Origin: Gloeopeniophorella convolvens | Lineage: Eukaryota; Basidiomycota; Agaricomycetes; Russulales | Assembly: GCA_022496205.1 (NCBI GenBank) | Contig: WTXD01000016.1 | Coordinates: forward strand, 186,001-250,000 | Reading direction: 5' to 3' | DNA: 64,000 bases | Part shown: in pieces, positions 1-11,862 of the stretch | Layout of the letters: each line of letters starts with the position of its first letter | Numbering within the stretch: position 1 is the first letter of the stretch | Made by a program: the position numbers and the translations under genes | Notes under the pieces: generated by a model | Database searches by the model: none | Seen by the model: the letters and a program-made list of their open reading frames with translations, nothing else | Told to the model about the DNA's origin: nothing

Positions 1-47
1 GGTGACTACCATCCCCCTGTCTATTCAACTGCAGTCGATCAACTACA

Positions 48-1288
48 ATGGATGCCCTCGTTGGCTTTGATGAAGACCTCCCTGTTTCGCGCCACCATGA
101 GTGATCCTATTCTGATCTACCGCTAGGAGAGCGGTTCTAACTCTGTTCCATAGCGTATACCCTACAATCGACCCGAAGGACGCCTACGCCAACAAGACGT
201 ACAGCGGAAAGGTCGTACTTATCACCGGTGCTTCTCGCGGTATCGGACAGGAGACCGCCTTAACTTTTGCGAAGGCGGGTGCCAACGTGGTCATTGCCGC
301 ACGTTCGCAGGAGACCCTGGATAAGACGACCGCTGTGATCTTCGGTGCTGTTCCCAGTGCACAGATCCTCTCCGTTCCTATAGACGTAAGGGACCCGAAC
401 GCTGCGGAGGCGGCAGTACAGGCGACTCTCCGGCGTTTCGGGCGGCTCGATCTTGTGATCGCCAATGCTGGAGCATTGTCCAGCCTGGGCCACCGTGCGT
501 ACACCATCATTCTGCCCCAGCAGGCTCGGTTGGGGAGCTTACAAAACTTAGGGCTGGAGACAAGGACCCCGAGCGCTGGTGGAACACTTTTGAAGTCAAC
601 GTCCGCGGCGTATTCAATATAGTCCGGTTTGTGGCATCATTTTCTGCGTCATCAGGCATTGACCTTCGCGAAGTGCTTCTGTATCGGCCCTTGCGGAGTC
701 TGAGGGTCGCATTGTGGTTGTCTCTTCAGCCGCTGCGCAGATCCGTCAGCCAGGTACAAGTGACTATTGTGTATCAAAGCATGCCATCGGCAGGCTGGTT
801 GAGTTCATCGCGCTTGGTTCGTGGTACCAGGCTACCCGTCGTGTGTCACTGACTCTCTGAGCTCTCTTCAGAACATCCTGAACTTAAGGTTTTCTCATGC
901 ACCCGGGCCTGATCCGGACTCAGATGACCCTCGAGGATGCGGGTGTCACGTGGTCCGAGTCGGAATTGTTCGACACGGTGCAATTGCCAGCCACGACGAT
1001 GCTGTGGCTTGCCTCTGGTAATGCCGACTGGTTGAACGGGAGGTGAGTGTTCATCTGTTTCGGCGTGTGGCCCTCATTCCGATCTGAACCCGACATGATA
1101 GGTTCATTTCTGCTAACTGGGATCTCGCGGAACTAGAAAGGGACTGGAAGGATAAAATCGTGGCAGGCAACGAACTCGTCAGCAAGCTGAGCATCCCCGA
1201 AAGAAGCCTCACCGGAGAAGTAGGCTTATATCGATGGCTGCCTACGCTGTCGTCCTGGCTGTCGTTATCAAATTGGAATAGGAGATGA
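48..1288 (+). CDS. Short-chain dehydrogenase/reductase SDR-1
   Basis: An NAD(P)-dependent classical SDR; the substrate is unknown. The start codon at 48 opens MDALVGFDEDLPV, which is shared with SDR-2 at 52853. Proposed exons are 48-100, 154-498, 552-626, 674-816, 889-1042 and 1102-1288 (957 nt, 318 residues). Visible motifs are the nucleotide-binding TGASRGIGQ, the NAG of IANAG, the catalytic Ser in VVVSSAAAQ and the active-site YCVSK (Tyr-xxx-Lys), followed by MHPGLIRTQM. Splicing at the acceptor expected from the paralogue (cag at 869-871) would encode EHPELKVF but is one base out of frame with MHPG. The downstream acceptor ending at 888 restores the frame and drops that segment. The gene is therefore either functional with a shifted acceptor or recently damaged. 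Membership in the SDR family is certain; the exact splice pattern is inferred. Confidence 0.85.
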
Positions 1289-1775
1289 AGAAGCAGGGAG
1301 AAGTATAACGGGTATACTAATCACGCGGGCGCGGAGCACTTACACCTGTCCCATGTATCAATCAGCATGGTATGTGAATGGTGGTCAGCGGAACGGGGGC
1401 TTTGCGAAGTGCGTATCTTGAAATGGCCCCCCGCAAGTTCGGGGTTTTCCTTATAAGGAAATTATCAGATCTCGCGATGATGAGCACAGTCGAATCGACC
1501 ATCCGCTATTCCGAGGCAGCACGACGGAACAACTGTACTGCATGGAGAGAAACGTAGTTAAGTCTCGTGACGTAGAGTACAGGGTAGCGGGCGCATAATT
1601 TGTAGATTCCTGCACGTTAGAGCCATCGAGCAATATGTCACAGGGCCTTGTAGAATAGGGGATCTGAAAACACAACGAACATGCAATGGGAGTCAAAGTC
1701 GATCCAACACCGTCCAAGTAGTCTCGGTAAAGGTCTGAGACGAGGTTTCAGCAACCCAGTATCGTTGAAGCGAGG
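1289..1775. other. Intergenic, convergent 3' ends of SDR-1 and F-box-type gene 1
   Basis: No coding signal or RNA gene recognised. The stretch presumably carries the two 3' untranslated regions. Confidence 0.5.
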
Positions 1776-3627
1776 CTAGTTTGGCATATGCTCTTCTCGC
1801 ACGACACGATGGAAAGTAATCAGCTCTGTTGCACCGATGTCACCGAGTGCGTTCGCGTGATCCTGTGGGAGCGACCGTCTGCGCGAGTCCGAGAGTAGTT
1901 AGCTATACACTCACCTTGATATGCACAACCCATTCGTCGTCCATCAGAACTTGAGGATCCAGACCGCCTGCTGAGGTCTCGCAGTACGGGAGGCTGGAAA
2001 TGACATCCTGGAGGAAGCACGTGTCTTCCTTGATAGTCGTAGGCGCAGTGACTACGTTCGCGCTCGATCGCGATGCGTCACGATGCGCGATCTTCCGTGA
2101 GACGCGCCCTTTGTTAAAGTCCAGCAGCTTCGGCACGTAATGCCGCGTCAAGAGCGCACAACGTGTGCCCCAAGCTGCCGGGATCGCCGAGGAGGTCGGG
2201 GTACTGAACCACCTAGTTGTTGATGGTCCCCATTCCACCCACTCTTTGATAAGTGGGGGCTCGTGCGAATGACGCATCGGGTGACGCAAAAATGACGCGA
2301 GGCCCCGTCGGCTTGCAGTTTGCCCTCTTGCTGCTATCTCAGATTGGTCCGCGAAAGAGCATAAGGTTGATGAATGCACCCAAAACGCGAATTCCTGGAC
2401 CATGCTCGGATGGTAGGTTTTCATATCGGAGCGAGATACGAACAGATCGAAGCCCAGGATCACGTCGTTGGTCGAGCTTCTGAATGGGAGCTGGGACTTT
2501 CGTGGTGGAGAGGAACTCGAGCTACTGGATAGTGGCGGCCTGGAAACCATTTTGAGCCATGCCCATGCTTTCTGATGAAGGCCAGGAAGCTTAAGGATGC
2601 ATAACGTCTTCAGAAAGTGAGTAGCTTCTTTCCCATGCCTGCTCTCGATCTTGCAGATCTCCAGAGCGAAACCGCGTTGGCGAGCGATGAGGACAAGGTC
2701 CTCTGAGAGGAAAGATAGCACTGAGTAGAGTGTGTGTCTTGGAGCACGTCGAACCTATAAGGAACGTCTCGGCATAACGTGACGCGTACTCGAGTATCCC
2801 CTGACTTACACAGCATACGTGCCCTTTCATCCAATCGAGGAGGTATACCCGCTGTCGCCGAGCGAGGGTCATGCCAGAAGAGCGGTCGTTGACGATGACA
2901 GCCACGTGTCTCCCCATAATTGACATCCGTACTTCACAAGACGGTTTGAAACTCATCTTGAATTGTATCACGGCTCCACCGGCGAGACTATGCGGGTTCC
3001 CGGTCGTGAATGTCAGAAACCGGATTTCTATCCCCTTTGGGCACCTGGCAGAGTCGTGAGTGGAAGCTGTCATGACCGATGGCGGCGCATGAAACGCTGA
3101 CTGTACTGCGGCTACAACGAGGTCTTGTTGGATGTCTATTGCACAGCTCGTTATCCTAGGGTTCCCGTCTGCGACGATGCAGGTCCAATCGCTCCGCTGA
3201 AGCACCATCTTCGGATTCGTGAATGACCGAGGTAGGTCGACGTATGACCAGCCAAAACTTGGACTGAATGATGGGCGCATCGCCACAAGATAGCCGCACT
3301 GGAGAAAGTAGGTCGTGCTCCAGCCAAAGTGCGTCGATGCGCGCAGATTCGCCTTCAGACGTTCTCTTGGGAGATTGAGGTTGTCCCATGCTCTTTCCCA
3401 CCTGTTCAATGTCTTGAGGAAGTCCGAGTACGAGACATCACCGTACGAAACGTCTTCCATATGGTCGCCCATCGTGCGGATATGGTAGTGCAATAGCTGA
3501 GACTGCTCGATGATGGCAAAGAGTTTGCGGCACGAGCGCTTGCAGGCAACTAGTTCTCGGAGGATAGGTGGAATAATATGAAGATGATAACCTCCACTGG
3601 GAGTGTGAGGAGTTTTCCCGTAGCCAT
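1776..3627 (-). pseudogene. F-box-type protein 1, frame broken near the N-terminus
   Basis: Related throughout to the intact neighbour at 4558-6480. Exons run 3627-2810, 2720-1915 and 1862-1776. The start codon at 3627 gives MATGKLLTLPVEVIIFILFHL, an F-box-like opening, but this frame hits a stop within the box. The continuation LRELVACKRSCRKLFAI lies in the next frame, and a single missing base near 3560 explains both. Downstream the reading frame is long and open. It shares blocks with the paralogue: DLVV, the RVYLLDWMKG / YLVDWQVGR strand, FLSEDL, and LLDFNKGRVSRKIA versus LLDFSPGRVFRQLA. F-box proteins usually recruit targets to SCF ubiquitin ligases, but only the box supports that here. 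It may be a young pseudogene or carry a sequencing indel; no nearby GT..AG intron restores the frame. Confidence 0.65.
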
Positions 3628-4557
3628 GTCCTGAGGTTTACCGTTAGAAAGGAGCTGCAGCGGCCGCTGACGCAACACAGCCCGAGATCGTTGACTCACC
3701 GTTTTGGGCCTTTGCTAGCGCCCATTGTATATGGAGGGTCCTGCGCCCCTATCACAAGCATTCATCTGTAGAGTTGGAAAGGAGCGAGAGGTTACTGGTG
3801 AAGGAGATTGGATGGTCGCCGGCACCGAGTGATGTGCAGTGGTAGGCCCTCCGATGGCGATTCTTCCTAGTGTCCGAAGCGAAGCCAAGTTCCACTCCGA
3901 GGAAGGAGTCGTTGCCTTATGTATATAATAACCGTGGGGCCGAACGACTGTCTTACTAAGGTCTGCTTTGGGAATTCAACCCAACGCTGCTTAGTAAGCG
4001 CGACTCGATGACGGCGGCCCGGCTCGGGCTTCAATTGCCACCTCGCGCATGATCATCCTGGCAGCGGGAGTTACTAGTACCGTAGATATTGACGTGCTTA
4101 TCGCGTGGCTCGACTAGTACTCCGATGGCACTCTTACATCGTCATCTCTAACGTACCAATGCGGCTTCTGACTTGGTAGCGGCCCGCTTCAGCTTCAGTA
4201 CTCACTCAGCCACCGGCGACCACGACGGCGACCGCCAGTCTCACTTGGCCAGTTTGTTGCGGAGACCAGTCTCCGCTGGCTCGAAGTCAAGGTGCTACCA
4301 GTCTTATGGGCTAACGCCGAAGCCTGTCGGAACCTGCCTGACCCTGTGGGGCCTCCGTACAATACGTGCAGTCGAATGGGACGGAAGTTATGCACGGAAA
4401 TGGTGATCGGTTAACCAACGGATGCCGGGATAAGGTGCGCTCGAATCACAACGTCAATGCTGTCGAATCGTCCGTCGGTACATTCGCAGTATTGAGATTG
4501 GTCGAGACAAGCCAATGACGGTACATCACCGACGCGCGCCTGATGGATTCCTCCGTG
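3628..4557. other. Intergenic between the two F-box-type genes
   Basis: Nothing recognisable beyond short chance reading frames. It should hold the promoter of gene 1 (reading left) and the 3' end of gene 2. Confidence 0.5.
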
Positions 4558-6480
4558 TCATAACCGGTAACATGATGCCAATGTCACTCCAAAGAAACTC
4601 GGCTCCGCATCTGGGTTTTCAAGCTCCTGCAGGGGAAAGGTCAGACCCAGCGTCGGCAGCCAGAGAAGGTACACACTCACGTCTACGCGTACAATCTGGT
4701 CGTCATCCAGAAAGATATGACCACTAAAGCCCTCCACCGTAGTCTCGCTATATGGGAGCTCGGACGTGACATCGTTGAGGAAGAAAGTGCCTTTCTCAAG
4801 CGTGGTGGGTCCGGTCACCACGGTCACCCTGCCAGGCTGCTCCGAGTCGTCAGGTGCCGAGTCGCGGAGCGCGAGCTGGCGGAAGACCCGTCCAGGACTA
4901 AAATCGAGTAGCTTCATCTCGCCCTCGTGATTGGTGGCAACGAAGGGACTGCGCATGCCATAGGTTGTGAAGAACAAGTTGTCGGAAATCGGCGTTTTGG
5001 ACCATCGCGTTGCGCGGGGACCCCAGTCATCCCATTGTTTGACTTGGCAGGGAACTGTGTGTGAGCGACCTATCCTCCGACGCAGCCATGAGCCTACACT
5101 CCTTGTACCGCTGCGGTGCTGGGTCGAAGGGGAGGATTGAGATAGGATGGCGTCCGCTGCTAACGAACGTAATGTTGAAGACCGAACCCAGAACACGATC
5201 TCCGGACCTATGGCTGGCCTAGAGTACTCCATATTGGCTGGTGATTCCACGGGGCTGATGGACAACCGGAAAGCAAGGATCGTATCCACGGCGGAACTTT
5301 TGAACGGAAGTCGAGAATAGTATGGAATATCGGGCGAGCCTCCCGACCCGACCTGCTCCCCGGGAATCGCCGTGAGGGTTGGCCATATATTCGTATTTGG
5401 TTCGGGGAGTTTGAGAACGCAGAGCGTTCGTAGAGAGTGGCTATTTTTGCCTTCCTCTTTGCTAATCCTACAGATTTCAAGCGCAAAGTCTTGTCTGCTC
5501 CCGAGTATAATAAGGTCTTCCGAGAGGAAAGTTATGAGAGAGAAATAAGCATCACTCGAAGCTTGACGGACCTGTGATAGATGACTCGGCCGTAAGTTTC
5601 GAACGAAGTGGAATCCAATTGGGGCAACTCACACAAAGAACGCGACCCACTTGCCAATCAACGAGGTATAGCCATTGAGCACCGACGCGCTTGCCACTGG
5701 GGCGGCAATATTGGTTGGTGAGCAGAACGACGAGGAGATGGCCCATGATCCTCGATTGAATATCAGGATAGAGAAAGCCTCTTTCTTTCAGCCCAACCTC
5801 GAGGGTGGCGCTGGTTGCACATCCATGGGCGTCACCAGTGGTGAACTGGGAGAAGTGAAGGCTGAGACGCCCTTTACGACTGCTGCATTGTGAGCGGCAG
5901 CGATTACATATGATAGACGAAAGACCTACTGAAATACGACCACCATGAGATCTTGAGAAACATCTAGCGCATGATCCATTCTTCTAGGTTTATTGGTACC
6001 GTCGCCTTGAACACCGACGGAGGCCCAGGAAGGCCGCTGGGGCCGCGAGGCGGATATTGAAGGAAGCTGAGATATGTCCAGGTATACCCAGCCTGCATGA
6101 GCCCACGACGTGTACGTAGACACTCGCAGAAATACAACGAGGTAGCCGCGCTGGAATGTGAATGTGAATGGCCAGAGATTGGGGAGGACCGCGCGATATA
6201 CGACGCGCGGGTTTCTGAAGGTGGCAAAGTCTTGCCATGCCCTTTCCCATTTGTCCAGAGCAGCGGAAAGGTCAATGAAGGAGACCCCGGGTCGATGTAA
6301 GTCATCCATGCCATCGTGCACTATGCGTATGTGGCACTGCAGTAGCTGAGACTGGTTGACTATGGCAAAGAGTCGACGACATGTGAGCCCACAGGCGATG
6401 ATTCCGCGAAGAGGCAGGTGAGATACAACGGTGATGATGAGCTCCGTTGGGAGAGTAAGAATGCCTTGGGCTCCGGTCAT
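4558..6480 (-). CDS. F-box-type protein 2 (intact paralogue)
   Basis: The start at 6480 gives MTGAQGILTLPTELIITVVS, followed by HLPLRGIIACGLTCRRLFAI, a recognisable N-terminal F-box. Exon 1 ends near 5939 (donor gtaggt). Exon 2 (about 5885-5630) encodes the FTTGDAHG and YLVDWQVGR blocks. Exon 3 (about 5575 to 4558) begins VRQASSDAYFS and carries FLSEDLIILG, KLLDFSPGRV and a C-terminal acidic strand. A 54-nt segment with good GT..AG ends near 4670 is in frame, so it may be a retained or optional intron with no effect on the stop. The body resembles the repeated-strand folds seen after fungal F-boxes, but I cannot name the domain. The likely role is substrate adaptor in an SCF ubiquitin ligase, inferred from the F-box only. 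Confidence 0.75.
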
Positions 6481-7407
6481 ATCTGCAGCCTCCGGTCAAC
6501 AGGTGGGTGTGGCAATGCGAGTTGGTTTGGTTTCGCATCGTTTAAATGGGAGCGTGCACTTTGACGTGCACGGTTGACGCCCGCTCAACATTGCGTGGCA
6601 ACGACTCTGGTTGGAGTTCGAGGGCGCTGATCCATTGAATGGGATCGAAGTGCCAGTAATTCGATGTCGCTTAAGATAGTTTGACTAGTCGTTAACAGGA
6701 AAGAGGACCGCGAACATCGCGAAGGCAGGGCCGAGTGGCGGCAGCAAGTCTATTGAACCGGGGCCGCCGCGCGCCCAAATATGAATGGACGTTCCATCGA
6801 TGGCACGCTGGTGTCGAAAGTGGGCTGCTGAGCTGGGCCGTCTCTGCTATCTGGTCCCTCAGAAGGACTTGAAGTGGGTTTCATTCAGCTCGAAGAGTAG
6901 AGACTTATTTTGACCCGCACCGCGAACAGCCTGGGCACAGAGGGCGATGCGCGGGATTGGGTCTGTTTCCTGTCCGCTTATGGTCCACATATCTTGTACC
7001 TGGCAGAAAGCGCTGGGGCGCAGTGCAGGCGCCAAGAAGAGCATCGTCCGCTGACTCGGCGGGCCCGAGGCGCGCCTCCGAACAAGGTTACAAACGTGGC
7101 CGCAGCTGCACCAGCCCCCGCAGACAGATAAATGGGGGAACATGATGGCATATTGTGTGTCATGTACGGGTAACACGGACGTGTTGACGACACGTAGGGT
7201 CGTCATGGGCGACGTGGAGGATGATTTGAAGGAGACGTAGGAGGGCCTGAAACGGCTGTCGGGGTTGCTTGTCGGAGTGTCAAAGTCAAGGCGGATACAG
7301 CCGTTAGTCGAGTCGCCTGCCTCGCGCTCTCAACCAACAACACCTCGACGTCCACCGCCTCTACCGCCATTACCTCCCTTTAACGACTACACAAGACTTT
7401 CGCAGCC
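6481..7407. other. Intergenic upstream of ARF1
   Basis: Holds the divergent promoters of F-box-type gene 2 and ARF1. A pyrimidine-rich stretch at about 7340-7400 directly before the ARF1 start is typical of fungal housekeeping leaders. No other gene seen. Confidence 0.5.
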
Positions 7408-8240
<833 letters not shown>

Positions 8241-8650
8241 GCGGTCGTGTGGGTTTTTCCAATTGGAGGAACGGGTTGTGGCGTCGTGCTGTGATCCTGT
8301 CTAATCTGCAAAAATCCCGTGCACTCTTTTCTTCCTCGATCCCGCTTGCTGTGCTATCCTCTGTCCATCTCGTCTCCACGATTCCTCCTTCCGTACCCCC
8401 ACCTAGTGCAGGCATCTTTCCCTTCTCGTGTCGTATATCGGAAACGTTTCTCACTTCTGTAACCTTGTGCTGTGCGACCCCCGGTGGTATGCGCCCTTTT
8501 GAATTACGCGTTCTCTAGAGCTCGAGCCAGGTATCTTAGTTCACGCACCACTTCTGCATGGTACAAGTGACAATGGCAATGGGAATCCTCCAGCTATGTT
8601 TACATGCCACCCGCAGGCTAGCCAGCGGGACTGCAAGAGGCTGACAGCCG
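8241..8650. other. Convergent 3' region of ARF1 and SEC15
   Basis: Non-coding; presumably overlapping or adjacent 3' untranslated regions. No other element seen. Confidence 0.5.
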
Positions 8651-11582
8651 TCAGCGGTTCTCGCCAGGGAACAGTCTGCCGACCGCGTCTGCCTCTTTAC
8701 GTCGGCGCTCGCCCTTCTCCCGCGACAGCTGGTCGCGGCAGCTCCCGCCGTATCGCGCGAGCTTCTCGAGCAGCGCAGCGAGCTTCTTCGGCTTGATGTC
8801 CGCGAATGTCGTCTGCCGCCTGGCGGGCACGAGGAACTCGGCGACCTTCTCGGAGAGCACGATTGAGGTCGTCTGTACGCGCATCGCGCGGTAAGCGAAG
8901 CGATAGGTAGGATGTAAACATAGCCACGCACGGAGCGGAGCTCGGTGAAGAGCGCGCCGAGGTTCTCGCGCCCGGCGCCTCGGAACTGCTCCTCCAGGAA
9001 GTCGACGTCGAGAAGGATGTTCGCGATCGCGTTCTCGTTCAGCATCGGGATGTTGCGGTCCGTGAGGAAGTCCTGCCGCGCCCAGCCCCGCCTCGTCAGC
9101 CTCCTTCACTGCCGTGTGCACGCGAGGCAGCACGCACCATGAGGCACTGCGCGATGTACGCCGTCGCGCCGCGGTACGCCACGTCCTTGTATGCGTCGCG
9201 GATCTGCAGCGCGTCGACGACGGTCGTGAGCCAGTTGATGAGCTCGTAGAGGTACATGCTCGGTGCGTCTTCGGGCGCGGACGGCGTCCAGTCGTACTCG
9301 GACAGCCCGAAGAAATCGTCCAGCTTCGAGTTGATCAGCGCGGTGATACGCGCGAGCGCGCGCGTCTGCGTCTTGCCGAAGGCGCTCGCGGCAGTGAGGC
9401 GGATGGTGCCACCGCGCTGTGCGGAGCTGCGCCGGAGAAGGTGCGGTGAGATGGGCGATGCATGATGGGAGGCGGATGGATGGGGCGTACCGGATAGAGG
9501 TCAGAGAGCGCTCGAGCTCGACGCACGCGACCTCGAAATGCTCTAGATTGGTGATGATCTGTGCCGTTTGGGAGAGCGTGGATGTCTTGGTGAGGTTATC
9601 GCCGTAGCTGTCGCTGACGTGACGAGAAAGGATGGTGTCGAGTGACTGAGACAACCTGTCAGTTGGTTGCGGGTAGTTCACGACTGTGTGGTACCTTGCT
9701 GAGGAGCTCATCCACGTTTCTGTGGTGCTGCGATACGCCTTCGATGAACTGGTAGAACCGCTGCACGAAGTTCCGTATCTGGCGCTAGGATCAGCAACGA
9801 AGCGAGCACAGTATAGGCTCATGTAGCATACATCTTCACAGCACAAGTAGAAACTCTGTGACCAAGGGAAGTTTAGAGGTGCAGGTGCGCTACGATTGTC
9901 AATGATAACTCAGAGTAGTGGGGCGAGAAGACATACCTGGCTAGCTCCGCCTGTTCGGCGCTGCTGATCCATACAACCTTCAATACAGCATCCTTCTCGG
10001 TTGGCTTATCGACATGCATCGGTTGGTAATCGTCTTGCAAGACAATCTAGCATAGTCAATGAACACGTTATATAGGTCACCTAGCACGAGGATCTTACGT
10101 CTTTGAAACGCTTGCTAAACTGCCGTTCGAGCAAGGTCGCGTACTTCTCAAACAGACGGAGGATGGACGCATGCAATGACGGAGTCGAGTATTGGTATGC
10201 CTACGACAAACAGGTTTGATTAATGATACGCGTGGATGGGGTTGTGCGCGGAGCCCTACCTCGAGGGTCAAGATGAACGCCATCAGCGCCTCTTTGGCGC
10301 GTAGGTAGCTGTCTGGGTCTGTCTCGTTCCGTAAGGCCCCATCCACGGCTTCGGTGAGCCTCGCAGCCAGCGCGTCCCATAGTTCTTCCACTTCTGGCTT
10401 TGACCTGAATGAGCCTGTGGTCTGGAGTACGTGAGACTCTATGATGAAGAAACCGATGATCTGCTCGGTGAGCGGAACGAGGGATGTCAGTTGCAGAGGG
10501 GTGGGGAGGATGAGGTCAGATTGGGCCTATGAGACTTGTAAGCACAGAAACTAGAAATATCACCATAAACTCGCCTTCCTGTCTGCTTGGTAGGACCTCC
10601 GCAGCTCGTCAAGAGAATCCAAGGCAGTGTAGATGTGGATACTCTGGTAGAGTGGTTTGAAGTCGACCTTGAGAGTTTCCAGAACCATATCTTGGAGGTG
10701 TGAGGCGTATAACCGGGAATAATCAAAGATCGTACATACCATCTGTCGTTTCATAGCTGACGGTTTCGACGGCACTGCCCACACGGCTCATTCGAAGCAT
10801 GGGGTCCCTCTCTCTGCGGGATCGCCAACGTCTTGTACGGATTTCCATTGCATCGAGGGCGAGTTTGCCCACTTCACCAGTGAGGTTGCGGATCTCGAGC
10901 AGCCATTGTTTGGTAGCGGCCGTGACTGCATCTTTGATCTGCCCGCGCAGAGACGGCAAGGACATAAGAATGTGTTGGAATAATGGCGTTTGGGACAGTA
11001 ATGACTGGGGCATGCTTTGTATATCTTCTAGTGACTGGGACCGTCTCTCTGTCAGGAAGAGATTCAGGAAAGAGAAGGCACGCTACGCACCCGGAGAGCA
11101 CTCCAATACTTCCCTTCCTTCACCATCTCACCCACTCGGTCCACCACATCCAAGATCCGCAGGCTTGCCTGCAAACTATCGATAGCCTCGTCCAAGTTCG
11201 TGGCCGTCTTCTTGGACTGCAGCAGCGCTCGCTTCTTCTCCGCGAGGCCCCGACCAAGTTGAGAGACAGATGAGTCCAGGGAGCCGATCTTGTCGCGGAG
11301 GTTCTGCGTGTAGGATTTGACAGTGAAGAGGGTAGAGACGGAGGATATAAAGTCCTGGTAGTTGTCCCCACAAATCTTCTCTATTTCTGCGTCCTTGGAG
11401 TCGATGAGTGACTGGAGCGTGCGGAGGTAGGCATCTTGTTGTCGGCTGGTGTGGATCTGCTTGATGATGGGGGCGAGTTGTTCAAGGTTCTCGGATGAGG
11501 ATGCCTGGTCGAGAAGGTGGATCTGTTGTAGCTGTTGCTCAACGCTGTCCTGGGTAAATTGCGGTCGTCTCCGCGGAGGCAT
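8651..11582 (-). CDS. SEC15: Exocyst complex component Sec15 (EXOC6)
   Basis: Sec15 is the exocyst subunit that binds the Rab Sec4 on secretory vesicles and helps tether them to the plasma membrane. The N-terminus (start 11582) carries NLEQLAPIIKQIHTSRQQDA, CGDNYQDFISSVSTL, LGRGLAEKKRALLQSKKTAT and GEMVKEGKYWSAL, a block diagnostic of Sec15. The next exons carry SQTPLFQHILMSLPSLRGQI, AMEIRTRRWRSRRERDP and RMSRVGSAVE. The C-terminus ends in KPKKLAALLEKLARYGG and a basic tail at the stop at 8651. The gene is split by many short introns (for example at about 11032-11083 and near 8890-8937), so I give the span rather than every exon. It shares a 280-bp divergent promoter with NUP192. Confidence 0.93.
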
Positions 11583-11862
11583 CCTGGGCCAGCGATCAGT
11601 TCAGGGCTCCGGCGTGGGCCTTAGATTCTAGACAGTGGTCGTCCGAGATATATCTTGTAGTTTTAGCAGCGGCACAATAGTTCACTTGGTATTGCAATAG
11701 AAAGAGCCCCGCAAGCCGTCGTTGGTGTCGCCGTCGTTGTCGCTGTGTGGCCCGGGTGTGTCGCGGAAGCGCGCGCCGCTTGACGCGCTTCCGGAACGCG
11801 TCAACGGCGCGTTCAACAGCGGCCCTTTGTTCAATCCTCCACCTCCACCCTCCCAAAAAACG
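11583..11862. promoter_or_regulatory. Divergent promoter between SEC15 and NUP192
   Basis: 280 bp separate two start codons facing away from each other. It must carry both promoters; no clear TATA box is seen, as expected for housekeeping genes. Confidence 0.5.

Noticed and set aside
8536..9846. Plus-strand frames at 9114-9465 as a separate gene
   Set aside because: They lie antisense to Sec15 exons, which carry the conserved protein.
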